Assembly: GCF_903772925.1 (NCBI RefSeq)
Contig: NZ_LR812090.1
Location: forward strand, 2,004,333-2,068,332
Reading direction: 5' to 3'
DNA from: Alteromonas macleodii
Lineage (GTDB): Bacteria > Pseudomonadota > Gammaproteobacteria > Enterobacterales > Alteromonadaceae
DNA length: 64,000 nt
Part shown: positions 54,563 through 63,528 of the stretch, piece after piece
How positions within the stretch are numbered: the first letter of the stretch is position 1
How the letters are laid out: each line of letters starts with the position of its first letter
Made by a program: the position numbers and the translations under genes
The notes under the pieces: model-generated
The model's input: only the letters and a program-made list of their open reading frames with translations
Databases searched by the model: none
What the model was told of the DNA's origin: nothing

Positions 54563-56529
54563 TTAAGCAAATGAATAAAATGTTGGTGCTTATGGTAGTG
54601 ATCGATTACGTCATTAATTACTGAAATTTTCGACCAACCCATAATGTCATAGTTCTGACCACCTTCACTCAGGTGAACCTCGGCGCGATAGTACGTTGCC
54701 TTTTTGTTTTCGTCCAGTGTTGGTGTGTCACTTGGACCAAATTCCGGCTGTTCTGTCGGCACTAGATATACCGCGTAGATAAATTCGGGGTCGTTACCTA
54801 AATCAACGGTCAAGATAAGAGCTTCTTCATTATCTTCAATATTAATATTGAACTGCTGAGACTTAAACTCTTCACCAACTTCTGTTAGCGCAGGCATAAC
54901 TACCTTATTTACATATCGGCGAACAGCACTTTCATCCGGAAAGGTCACGATGTTTTCTAATCGGTCTTTCCAGTTTTTATCTGAATCGTTATGTAAAGGC
55001 GTACCAGCCATTACCTGCAGACTTTCTCGTTTGTAAGATTCAATCCTCAGTGCTTTTAACAAACCGGAAATAGCGATAAGCAGCACGATAGCAAAAGGCA
55101 GAGCAGCAGCAATTGTCATTGTTTGGAGTGCACCTAGTCCGCCAGCATAAAGAAGTATTGAACTTACAATACCTACACCAAGCGCCCAGTACACGCGTTG
55201 CCACAACGGCGTATCGTTTTCACCGTGGGAACAGAGCATATCAACTACCATTGCGCCAGAATCACACGAGGTTACAAAGAATATAATTACCATAAGTACA
55301 GCAATAAAACTAAGAACTGAAGCAAATGGAAATTGCTCTAAGAATACAAACAACGCTACGGAGGTATCGTCGTTAACCATTTGTGCCAGTACGTCTTTTC
55401 CTTGCACCAAAACTTGGTCGATAGCACCGTTACCAAATACGGTCATCCAAAATAGCGTAAACGCAGAAGGGATAAGTAGAACGCCCATAACGAATTCGCG
55501 AATAGTTCGGCCGAACGAGATACGCGCTATAAATAGACCTACGAAAGGCGCCCATGCTAACCACCAGCCCCAATAAAAGATGGTCCAGCCACCAATCCAG
55601 TCGGTTTTTTCATAGGTGTACAGATTAAAAGTGTTTCGCACTATGTCAGACAGGTATGCGCCAGTGTTTTGCATAAAGGCCTGTAGTAAAAATACCGTTG
55701 GACCTAACGACAATACAATTAGCAGCAAAATAATAGCCAGCACCATGTTGGTTTCTGAAAGGCGACGAATACCTTTGTCTAGACCAGTTGTTACTGAAAT
55801 AACCGCCAGGCCAACCACGCCTGCCATAATAGCAATTTGAACACCGGTATTAGAGGGCAAACCAAATAGATAGTTAAAGCCTGCATTAACTTGCGATGCG
55901 CCAAAACCGAGAGAGGTTGAAATGCCGAATACCGTTGAGGTTACTGCAAATATATCTACCACGTGTCCAGGCCAGCCATAAATACGATCGCCGATAAGTG
56001 GGTAGAGTGCAGAACGAAGGGTTAAGGGTAAGTTTTGACGGTAGGCAAAATAACCGAGTATGAGTGCGACCACCGCGTAAATAGCCCACGCGTGTATACC
56101 CCAATGGAAGAAGGTCGTTTTCATCGCTTCGCGTACGGCGTCTATACTTTCTGCCTGTGCCGTGGGTGGAGACATAAAGTGCATTAATGGTTCAGCTACA
56201 CCGAAAAACATTAGCCCAATGCCCATACCTGCAGCAAACAGCATGCTGAGCCAAGTACCGAAACTAAACTCTGGTGTGGCGTGGTCAGGCCCTAATTTAA
56301 TTTCGCCATAGCGAGACATGCCCAAATACACCACTGCTAGGACAATGATAGTAACGGTTAGAACGTAAAACCAACTGCCGTTTGAAACAATTACACTTTG
56401 CAATTTTTGGAAGACAGAGTCTGCAAGTTCGGGCGTACCCGCAGCGAAGATTAGTAAGCAGATGATTAACGCAGAAGACGTTATAAACACCGGCTTATTG
56501 AGTGGAGATTTCTTTTCGTTCTCAATCAC
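54559..56529 (-). CDS. BCCT-family betaine/carnitine/choline transporter
   Basis: 656 residues from a GTG at 56529 preceded by AAGGAA 8 nt upstream; the GTG at 56547 is in frame but the ribosome binding site would then lie inside the gene. Twelve helices are seen. The core BCCT segment FYWGWWLAWAPFVGLFIARISFGRTIREF and the GMGIGLMFFGVAEPL segment are both clear, with Trp and Tyr residues forming the ammonium-binding box. A C-terminal cytoplasmic region of about 140 residues (from about 515) is longer than in BetP-like minimal forms. It imports a compatible solute. It lies directly upstream of the MarR gene. Confidence 0.95.
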   Translation of the reverse strand: MIENEKKSPLNKPVFITSSALIICLLIFAAGTPELADSVFQKLQSVIVSNGSWFYVLTVTIIVLAVVYLGMSRYGEIKLGPDHATPEFSFGTWLSMLFAAGMGIGLMFFGVAEPLMHFMSPPTAQAESIDAVREAMKTTFFHWGIHAWAIYAVVALILGYFAYRQNLPLTLRSALYPLIGDRIYGWPGHVVDIFAVTSTVFGISTSLGFGASQVNAGFNYLFGLPSNTGVQIAIMAGVVGLAVISVTTGLDKGIRRLSETNMVLAIILLLIVLSLGPTVFLLQAFMQNTGAYLSDIVRNTFNLYTYEKTDWIGGWTIFYWGWWLAWAPFVGLFIARISFGRTIREFVMGVLLIPSAFTLFWMTVFGNGAIDQVLVQGKDVLAQMVNDDTSVALFVFLEQFPFASVLSFIAVLMVIIFFVTSCDSGAMVVDMLCSHGENDTPLWQRVYWALGVGIVSSILLYAGGLGALQTMTIAAALPFAIVLLIAISGLLKALRIESYKRESLQVMAGTPLHNDSDKNWKDRLENIVTFPDESAVRRYVNKVVMPALTEVGEEFKSQQFNINIEDNEEALILTVDLGNDPEFIYAVYLVPTEQPEFGPSDTPTLDENKKATYYRAEVHLSEGGQNYDIMGWSKISVINDVIDHYHKHQHFIHLLK

Positions 56530-56851
56530 GCAGTAATTTCCTTTCACCTTTTATTTCAACTTAGGTTATTACGGCGAAATATACAGCATGGAGCACTTTT
56601 AATAAATATCAGATGAAATAATTCGATTTATATGTATTTTAAAATTTCACTCAGCGCATCGCGTTCGGGGGCTTCTAAATAACCTTCCAATATTAGACTT
56701 TCCGCTATTATTTACTATGTTTTGGTTAAATATTAATCGTTAGTGTAGTAATTAATTATAGTTGTTGTATTGTAATATATGATCTTTTTGATATGTGTAT
56801 GAAGTAAACACAATCCGAAGAATAAAAAACAATTGAAGGAAACACACACAA
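56530..56851. other. AT-rich divergent region
   Basis: Promoter region between the BCCT and TonB receptor genes. It is AT-rich, with no convincing Fur, Zur or other dyad seen. GAAGGAA precedes the receptor ATG. Confidence 0.5.
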
Positions 56852-59554
56852 ATGCGAAAAACTCAGCTTAGCTGTGCCATCATCGCTGCATTGGCATCTA
56901 CCTCTTTGGCTGCGCAAGAATCAGACGCGCCTGCTAAACTTGAAACCATTGAAGTTACCGCCACCAAAAGAAGTGAATCAATCCAAGATGTACCTGTTGC
57001 CGTCTCTGCTTTAGACGGTAAGGCGTTAGAGAACCTTGGTATTGATAACTTTCAAGACTACGTAGAATTCTTACCTAACGTAGTTTTCCAGGGTACAGGC
57101 CCTGGGCAAAACGAAATTTATATCCGCGGTGCCGCTACCACGCAATCAAGCATCACACTTTCATCGGTTCAGGCGCTTCAGCCTTCTGTTGCTTTTTATT
57201 TAGATGAAATGCCAGTTTCCATGGCAGGACGAAACTTGGATATTTTCGCTACTGACGTAGAGCGTGTAGAAGTACTTCCTGGGCCGCAAGGTACGCTATT
57301 CGGTGCAAGTTCACAGGCAGGTACTGTTCGACTAATTACAAACAAGCCCGATCACTCGGGATTTGCTGCAGGCTTTGATACCAGTATCTCTACCACCAAA
57401 GGCGGTAATATGAGTAACACAGTTGAAGCCTACTTTAACGTGACGCCAACTGATAATTTAGCCTTGCGTGTAGCGGCATACAACGATAGCCAAGGCGGTT
57501 GGATCGACAACATTGAAAACGATCCTAGCAATGGTGGCTACATTGGAAGTGCAGTGGTTATTGACCGCATATCTGGCGGTGCTCTTCAGGTAAAAGGTAT
57601 TGACCCTACTGAGATGGATGCGCGTCGCAGCATAAATGGTTTTGACCCTAGCGAAGCAGCCGTAGTATCACCAAGAAATAGCGAACACGTTGAAGATAAC
57701 TTCAACGATGCGGTTTACTCTGGTGCTCGTTTTGGCTTGTCATACATTATTAATGACAATTGGGATGTAGTGGTACAGCATACCGAGCAAACCCTAGACA
57801 CTGAAGGTGTATTTGCTTACGACCCAACAGTTGAAGGTGAAAGCTCAGCGATTCGCTTCCAAAGCGATGAAAACTCTGATGAGTTTGGCTTAACCACATG
57901 GACCTTAAATGGCCGTCTTGAAAAACTTGATGTAGTTTATACCGGTGGTTACCTAGACCGTGAAATAGACACACTTACCGATTACACAGGTTATACAAAC
58001 GGTGGTTTGTTCTCGGCATATTATGTGTGTACACACTATGAGACGCCAGATAACCCAGACGATGCCCGTTGTCTTGACCCAACTAAGTATTACAAAGAAG
58101 ACACTACAAGCACTCGTTTAACTCACGAGTTACGCTTTAGCACTACGATGGACACGCCATGGCAACTAACTGCTGGTGTGTTTTATGACGAGCAAGAAGT
58201 GGCTTCGGTAGGGCAGTTCAAAATTGCAAGTACTGAGATATTCACTGACCTTGCGAGAACGCTTCAGGGTAATAAAGGCATTAACAGTGACGGTGGTCCT
58301 TTCTCACCTGAAATTAGCTTTGTAAACGATGTAACGCATACAATCGAGCAAATCGCGGTGTTTGGTCAGCTAGGTTATGAAATTACTGACACGGTAACCG
58401 CTACTTTTGGTGCCCGCTGGTATCAAATTGACGACATTTACCGCGGCGCTACGTCAACTCGTGACGTAACAAGTCGTTTAGAAGCCTACGGTCAAGGTGT
58501 ATTAGACCCAGCTGTTTACGATGGTTTAGGTTTAGACGGCCAGGGCGTTGTGGATGCTATTCAAGACGGTTCACTTGATATCAGTTTGTTGGGTGATGAC
58601 GGCGTATTAACGGTAGATGACACTATCTTTAAATTCGGCCTAGACTGGAAGGTAAACGAAAACGTATTGTTATTCGCGAACTATTCAGAAGGTTTCCGTC
58701 CACCGGTAACTAACCGTTTAGGCGGTGACGCAGCAGCAAATGATACAGGCGCCTTTGCTGACTTTCGTGTTCCGGTTTATTCAACAACAGATACTTTGGA
58801 CAACTACGAGATTGGTCTAAAAGGTGACTTCTTAGACGGTATATTGCGTGTTAATGCGACTGGTTATTACTCAGAAATTACTGATTTACAAACGTCACGT
58901 TTTGACCCAGCTAATATTAGCTTCCTAGTATTTACCGACAACGTAGGTGATGCGGAAGTTAAAGGTATTGATGCCGATATTTCATGGCTAGCTACCGATA
59001 ACCTAGTGATTAATGCAGCGTTTAGCGTTTTAGATACTGAGCTTGTTAGTATTAACCCTGAGCTTGAAGGTATTGCTGCAGGTGTGGGAAGTGAACTGCC
59101 ATACTCAGCTGACTTCTCGGGTAATATTAGCGCGCGCTATTTCTTCGAGTTGGAAGGTGGTAAAGAAGGTTTTGTTAACGCATCACTGACTTATACCGGC
59201 GACCGTCTTGCTGGCATGGTTATGAATGCCTACGCTATGGAAGACGCCACACGCCTAATCTACGGCACGGGCTCTGGTCTTAAGATTAAAGATGAGGGCG
59301 AGGTATTTAACGGTGCAACTTATCCAGGTGCTGACGGCGAAGTTATTCGTGGTGGACGCTACATTCAGGAAAGTTACGTTATAGGTAATGTATCTGTAGG
59401 CATGTCGTACGAGAGCTGGAAAGTTGAAGCATTCATCGATAATGTTTTCGACAAGTCGGCGATTTTAAACATCGACACGCAACAGTACACGCCTAAAGTT
59501 GTGACAAACCGTCCACGTACCATCGGCTTGCGCTTCTCTTACGACTATTATTAA
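56852..59554 (+). CDS. TonB-dependent receptor (IroN/CirA-like)
   Basis: 900 residues with a signal peptide (LSCAIIAALASTSLA). The TonB box lies in LETIEVTATKR, then a plug (SIQDVPVAVSALDGKALENLG, IYIRGAA, VERVEVLPGPQGTLFGASSQAG, VRLITNKPD). The barrel ends in RFSYDYY. The phrase VTATKRSESIQDVPVAVSAL is typical of the large marine and sphingomonad family of receptors for organic ligands rather than siderophores. A TPR-sulfotransferase gene follows 223 nt downstream, with a hairpin in between. Confidence 0.93.
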   Translation: MRKTQLSCAIIAALASTSLAAQESDAPAKLETIEVTATKRSESIQDVPVAVSALDGKALENLGIDNFQDYVEFLPNVVFQGTGPGQNEIYIRGAATTQSSITLSSVQALQPSVAFYLDEMPVSMAGRNLDIFATDVERVEVLPGPQGTLFGASSQAGTVRLITNKPDHSGFAAGFDTSISTTKGGNMSNTVEAYFNVTPTDNLALRVAAYNDSQGGWIDNIENDPSNGGYIGSAVVIDRISGGALQVKGIDPTEMDARRSINGFDPSEAAVVSPRNSEHVEDNFNDAVYSGARFGLSYIINDNWDVVVQHTEQTLDTEGVFAYDPTVEGESSAIRFQSDENSDEFGLTTWTLNGRLEKLDVVYTGGYLDREIDTLTDYTGYTNGGLFSAYYVCTHYETPDNPDDARCLDPTKYYKEDTTSTRLTHELRFSTTMDTPWQLTAGVFYDEQEVASVGQFKIASTEIFTDLARTLQGNKGINSDGGPFSPEISFVNDVTHTIEQIAVFGQLGYEITDTVTATFGARWYQIDDIYRGATSTRDVTSRLEAYGQGVLDPAVYDGLGLDGQGVVDAIQDGSLDISLLGDDGVLTVDDTIFKFGLDWKVNENVLLFANYSEGFRPPVTNRLGGDAAANDTGAFADFRVPVYSTTDTLDNYEIGLKGDFLDGILRVNATGYYSEITDLQTSRFDPANISFLVFTDNVGDAEVKGIDADISWLATDNLVINAAFSVLDTELVSINPELEGIAAGVGSELPYSADFSGNISARYFFELEGGKEGFVNASLTYTGDRLAGMVMNAYAMEDATRLIYGTGSGLKIKDEGEVFNGATYPGADGEVIRGGRYIQESYVIGNVSVGMSYESWKVEAFIDNVFDKSAILNIDTQQYTPKVVTNRPRTIGLRFSYDYY

Positions 59555-59601
59555 TAGTTATCAGTGGTTGATGTAACGTTAACCACGCAATAGCGATATC
59601 A

Positions 59602-59625
59602 AACGGCAGACATAAGTCTGCCGTT
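59602..59625 (+). terminator. Hairpin after the TonB receptor gene
   Basis: AACGGCAGAC (59602-59611) and GTCTGCCGTT (59616-59625) form a 10-bp stem with an ATAA loop; only a weak T tract (TCTCATT) follows. It is 47 nt past the stop, so it is a partial or attenuating terminator. Confidence 0.6.
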
Positions 59626-59777
59626 CTCATTACTAAAGCTAAAAATTTCGGTAGTATCTGTATTTTGTAACCAAGGCGTAAAAGAAAATAGCAGTTGTGC
59701 TGAAACGCTCGTATTTATGTTTTAATTAGGCTCATAAAAGCGCGCTATATTTTGCAAATAGAATAATAAAGTAGGCT

Positions 59778-61754
59778 ATGACACCAGAAGAATTTCAACA
59801 ACAAGTACGGGCTGTAAGGCAGGCACTGCAGCGTGGACAGTTCTCAATTGCAATGGAAAGCATGCAAACGCTTTTTTCTGCATCGTTGAGCGATCAACAG
59901 AAGGCGGAAACACACTATTTAACAGCGGTTATTCAAAGGCTGTCTAAACAATATGGTGAGGCGTTTAAACATATTGATGCGCTACTTGGCCTTAAGCCAG
60001 ATTATGGTAGAGGATATCAAGAGTTAGCTTATTGCCATGAAGCCACCGGCAACCATCAAGCAGCGGCTAACGCATTTTTTAAAGCTACGCATTTTAACCC
60101 CGCGCTAATTAGCAGTTGGAAAAAGCTCCTTACCATTTATAAAAGCCATGACGACGTACCTGCAGTATCAATGGCGACCCAGCAAATCGAACATTTGCAG
60201 TCACTTCCTGCACCGGTACTCGGTGCTTACGATTTAATGTATGAAAAGCAGTTTTCAGCAGCAGAGCAAGTATGCCGACAGTTTTTAACTAAGCAAAAAC
60301 ATCACCCAGAGGCAATGATGTTACTTGCTGAAATAGGCATGCAGCTTAAGGTATATAGCGATGCTGAATTTCTTTTAGAAAGCTGCGTTGAGCTTTATCC
60401 AGAGAATGAGCGTGCCGCATTAGCCTATCAAAATGTTTTATCTAAACTAGGAAAGTTTCCGGATGCGGTGAAGGTAGCGACGGCGCGATTAGCGCTGAAC
60501 CCAGAAAGCTTTGCTATTAAAACCAGCTTGGCCCATGCACTTGTTGGCGTTGGTCAGTTAGATGAAGCAATAAGCCTATACAAAGAAGTGCTGTCACAAA
60601 ATGCTGATAGACCTAAAGTGTGGGTTGCATTGGGCCATGCGTTAAAAGCAAAAGGCGATACTACGGATGCCGTTAACGCCTATGAAAAAGCGGTTGAATA
60701 CGCGAATGATTACGGCGACGCTTATTGGAGTTTAGCGAATACAAAAACCTACAAATTTAGCGACAACTTGCTGTCGCAAATGTGCAAGCAAGTTGAAGCT
60801 AGCTCGATAAAGTTAGACGATAAAATTCACATCTGTTTTGCGTTAGGTAAAGGGTTTGAAGACAAAGGCCAGGCAGATAAAGCGTTTGCCTACTATGACC
60901 AAGGCAATAAACTTAAACACAGTACGCTTCAATTTGATATTAGTAGAACAGAGAAGGCTTTAGACGCTCAGCAGCAGGCTTTCACGGCGGATTCTTTCAG
61001 TTCAAAACAGGGCTGCCAAGCTCCCGATCCTATTTTTATTGTGGGCTTGCCTCGCGCTGGTTCGACATTATTAGAGCAAATCCTCGCGTCACATTCGCAG
61101 GTAGACGGCACCATGGAGCTACACGATATATTAGGTATTGCTTCATCATTAAGTCATCAAAAAACACCTTATCCGTTTAACGTGAGCGAACTAGATAGTG
61201 CAACCCTCGAAAAGCTTGGTGCCCGTTATATTGAGCAGACTAAAGCTTACCGACAAGGCGCGGCATTTTTCATTGATAAAATGCCTAATAACTTCATTCA
61301 CATAGGCTTAATTAAAAAAATACTGCCTAACGCCAAAATTATTGATGCACACAGAAACCCAATGGACTGCTGTTTTAGTGGCTTTAAACAGTTATTCGGT
61401 GAGGGGCAAGAGTTCAGCTATTCGCTTGACGATATTGGCCGTTACTATAATGCTTATGAACAGCTTATGGATCATTGGCATAGTGTGTTGCCTGGGGAAA
61501 TTCTTACTGTACAGCACGAAGATGTTCTGGATGATTTGGAAGGGCAGGTTAAACGCATTCTAAATTTTTGTGGGTTAGATTTTGAAGAAGCATGCTTAGC
61601 ATTTCACCAAACCAAACGGGTGATAAAGACGCCAAGTTCTGAACAGGTTCGCCAACCTATATACAAAACAGGAATGGGGCAGTGGAAGCCTTTCGAAAAC
61701 TATTTAGCTGAGCTTAAACAAGCACTAGGTAGAGACACGAAGACAAATAAATAA
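59778..61754 (+). CDS. TPR-repeat sulfotransferase
   Basis: 658 residues. The first 400 consist of TPR helices (GYQELAYCHEATGNHQAAANAFFKA, IKTSLAHALVGVGQLDEAISLYKEVL, VWVALGHALKAKGDTTDAVNAYEKA). The last 240 are a sulfotransferase domain with the PAPS loop FIVGLPRAGSTLLEQIL (near 417) and the second phosphosulfate site in IDAHRNPMDCCFSGF. The TPR part may bind a protein or peptide substrate. No signal peptide is seen, so it acts in the cytoplasm. It follows the TonB receptor, an arrangement recurrent in this type of bacteria. Confidence 0.92.
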   Translation: MTPEEFQQQVRAVRQALQRGQFSIAMESMQTLFSASLSDQQKAETHYLTAVIQRLSKQYGEAFKHIDALLGLKPDYGRGYQELAYCHEATGNHQAAANAFFKATHFNPALISSWKKLLTIYKSHDDVPAVSMATQQIEHLQSLPAPVLGAYDLMYEKQFSAAEQVCRQFLTKQKHHPEAMMLLAEIGMQLKVYSDAEFLLESCVELYPENERAALAYQNVLSKLGKFPDAVKVATARLALNPESFAIKTSLAHALVGVGQLDEAISLYKEVLSQNADRPKVWVALGHALKAKGDTTDAVNAYEKAVEYANDYGDAYWSLANTKTYKFSDNLLSQMCKQVEASSIKLDDKIHICFALGKGFEDKGQADKAFAYYDQGNKLKHSTLQFDISRTEKALDAQQQAFTADSFSSKQGCQAPDPIFIVGLPRAGSTLLEQILASHSQVDGTMELHDILGIASSLSHQKTPYPFNVSELDSATLEKLGARYIEQTKAYRQGAAFFIDKMPNNFIHIGLIKKILPNAKIIDAHRNPMDCCFSGFKQLFGEGQEFSYSLDDIGRYYNAYEQLMDHWHSVLPGEILTVQHEDVLDDLEGQVKRILNFCGLDFEEACLAFHQTKRVIKTPSSEQVRQPIYKTGMGQWKPFENYLAELKQALGRDTKTNK

Positions 61755-61774
61755 TGGATAGCCAAAAATAAAAA

Positions 61775-61808
61775 GTCATGGCTGTCTTTAAGCCATGACT
61801 CTTTTTTA
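61775..61808 (+). terminator. Intrinsic terminator of the sulfotransferase gene
   Basis: AGTCATGGCT (61775-61784) and AGCCATGACT (61792-61801) form a 10-bp stem with a 7-nt loop, followed by CTTTTTT. It lies 20 nt past the stop. Confidence 0.9.
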
Positions 61809-61834
61809 ATTAGTTAAAACGTATCAACTACCTT

Positions 61835-62299
61835 TTAAGGCTGATACGGAAGCGAAGATTGATGAAGGATAATGCGAATTTTTCCGTCTTCACATTGTTT
61901 GAAAACAAAGCTCTTGTTTACAAAAATATGGCTGTCGTCTTCGCCGATAAAGTGTACGTTACACTGAACAATGGCAAGTTCACCATTCAAAATAAAGTCT
62001 TCTTTGCTATACCAAACTTTCACCCATGGCTTTAATTTAAAGCCATTATCGTTTGGATAGTCGCTATTACCGCCTACGAAATAAGATAAAGCGCCTTCTT
62101 TTGTTGGGCGAAATGTTTGAGAGCCAAAAGTGAGCGTAGGTTTAAAGAGTACTTTTCCATTATCGTAGTCGTAGTTATCTGACAGCACTTGTGAAGCGAA
62201 TGCTTTTACATCGCCACCTTCAGCGTGCACTTTACCTACCGCTACTACATTGTCGCACCAAGTTTGTAGTGCGGTATGAACCATTTCTTCTGTGAACAT
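61835..62299 (-). CDS. Zur-box-linked NTF2/SnoaL-like protein
   Basis: 154 residues starting at 62299 (MFTEEMVHTALQTWCDNV), where GGAGA lies 6 nt upstream; the frame open to 62341 would begin inside a Zur-like box. It has the helix-then-sheet pattern of the NTF2-like fold (VLSDNYDYDNGKVLFKPT, FKLKPWVKVWYSKEDFILNGELAIVQCNVHFIGED, FVFKQCEDGKIRIILHQSSLPYQP). There is no signal peptide. Two His and three Cys may bind a metal. Similar proteins are sometimes labelled phosphoribosyl-AMP cyclohydrolase, but I see no HisI motif here. Function is unknown; the Zur-like box suggests a role when zinc is scarce. Confidence 0.8.
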   Translation of the reverse strand: MFTEEMVHTALQTWCDNVVAVGKVHAEGGDVKAFASQVLSDNYDYDNGKVLFKPTLTFGSQTFRPTKEGALSYFVGGNSDYPNDNGFKLKPWVKVWYSKEDFILNGELAIVQCNVHFIGEDDSHIFVNKSFVFKQCEDGKIRIILHQSSLPYQP

Positions 62300-62323
62300 G
62301 TTATTTCTCCTAAGATAATGTGC

Positions 62324-62342
62324 AATGTTATATTGTATCATT
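62324..62342. promoter_or_regulatory. Zur-box-like site upstream of the NTF2-like gene
   Basis: AATGTTATATTGTATCATT matches the gammaproteobacterial Zur pattern AATGTTATA-N-TATAACATT at 16 of 18 fixed positions, with both outer arms intact. It lies 25 nt upstream of the likely start of the NTF2-like gene on the minus strand. Zur binding is inferred. Confidence 0.65.
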
Positions 62343-62600
62343 TTGTTTGTTTACAATATCGATAAATTAATGAATTGTAACTGTTTATCCGTGATAGTCA
62401 TTTTCTATCAGCAAGCGCTAAGACCTGTCGATTGCATAACTTCAACTTCTCCAATAAGAAAACCTGTCACCTATTAGACATTAAAAAATGTTAATCATTC
62501 TTAATCTAATCTTCTGTTTTCAACGTTACAACGTTATCTGATGTCGAGTTTACAAGCTCTTACATCTGTAATGCGTAGACTTAATTTAGAAGGTTTAGTC

Positions 62601-63314
62601 ATGAATGACGTTACACAGCTAATATTGATGTATTTCATCATACCGCTGTGGTTCACAGCAGGGATAGTCGACTGGTTTTGCCACCGCAGCAGTAATATTG
62701 CTGCTACCGCGGGGCCGAAGGAGTCCTTAATTCATCTATTGATGTTTCTAGAGGTAGGAATTCCTCTTTTTATGGTTCTCCTCTTTGAGGTGAATAGTTT
62801 AATTATTGCTGCAGGTATTCTGTTTTTCTTCTTACATGAATTAACAGCACTGTGGGACGTTAGCTATGCGGTATCGAAAAGAAGAGTGGGGCCTATTGAG
62901 CAACATGTGCACAGCTTTTTGGAAATGATACCGCTGCTCGCATTAATTTTGGTAATTGCCAGACATTGGTCTCATTTTATAGCGTTATTCGGACTGGGCG
63001 AAAGTCCTGCTGATTTTGGTCTGCGGTTTAAGCAAGAGCCCCTTCCAACATGGTATTTACTATCAGTTATCGCCGTTGCTACCGTTCTAGAATTTTTACC
63101 TTATGTAGAGGAGTTGATTAGAGGTATGAAAGCAAAAGAAAAAAGTTCACAAGAAAAAACGACGTTGTCTTCAGATGAAGAAAAACAATCCAATAGTAAA
63201 GCGGACGTTTCACATCAGGATGCAGAAGCTGCGAGCCCTTATGCATCATCTGTTGCAGGTGAAGAAGACCCAGGTGTAGCGCTTGAAGAATTGGTAGAAA
63301 GCAACAAGAAGTGA
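62601..63314 (+). CDS. Membrane protein with acidic tail, unknown function
   Basis: 237 residues from the ATG at 62601, with GAAGG 8 nt upstream; the frame from 62541 is less likely. About five helices (LILMYFIIPLWFTAGIVDWF, LIHLLMFLEVGIPLFMVLLF, SLIIAAGILFFFLHELTALWDVSYAV, HSFLEMIPLLALILVIARHW, WYLLSVIAVATVLEFLPYV) hold several His, Glu and Asp residues within the membrane. A hydrophilic tail of about 60 residues rich in Ser, Glu and Ala follows. The intramembrane HELTALWD, HSFLEMIP and WFCHRSS residues could bind metal. I do not recognise the family. Confidence 0.7.
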   Translation: MNDVTQLILMYFIIPLWFTAGIVDWFCHRSSNIAATAGPKESLIHLLMFLEVGIPLFMVLLFEVNSLIIAAGILFFFLHELTALWDVSYAVSKRRVGPIEQHVHSFLEMIPLLALILVIARHWSHFIALFGLGESPADFGLRFKQEPLPTWYLLSVIAVATVLEFLPYVEELIRGMKAKEKSSQEKTTLSSDEEKQSNSKADVSHQDAEAASPYASSVAGEEDPGVALEELVESNKK

Positions 63315-63454
63315 CGCTTCAATAGTAAATAATAAAAGGGCAAGCAAGACTGCAAATACTAGAGCTACTATCGCCTAGTTAGCCTAAACTTGACCAGAAT
63401 TTAGGTAATGTGGTGCCTTGTCGCTTTACAAAGTTAAAGGCACCACCGCGACAT

Positions 63455-63479
63455 AAAAAGCGCTGTATAAAATACAGCG
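63455..63479 (-). terminator. Intrinsic terminator of ppsR
   Basis: CGCTGTAT (63461-63468) and ATACAGCG (63472-63479) form an 8-bp stem with a 3-nt loop; on the minus strand CTTTTTAT follows. It lies 50 nt past the ppsR stop. Confidence 0.8.
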
Positions 63480-63528
63480 GGTAAATATGGCAGCTTCGTA
63501 CAAAGTTACTGATAACTTAAAAGCCCGC

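Noticed and set aside
56530..56851. Fur box upstream of the TonB receptor at 56852
   Set aside because: The region is AT-rich, but no 19-bp match was better than chance by eye.
61835..62299. hisI (phosphoribosyl-AMP cyclohydrolase) call
   Set aside because: The HisI metal-binding motifs are not seen; the pattern fits an NTF2-like fold.
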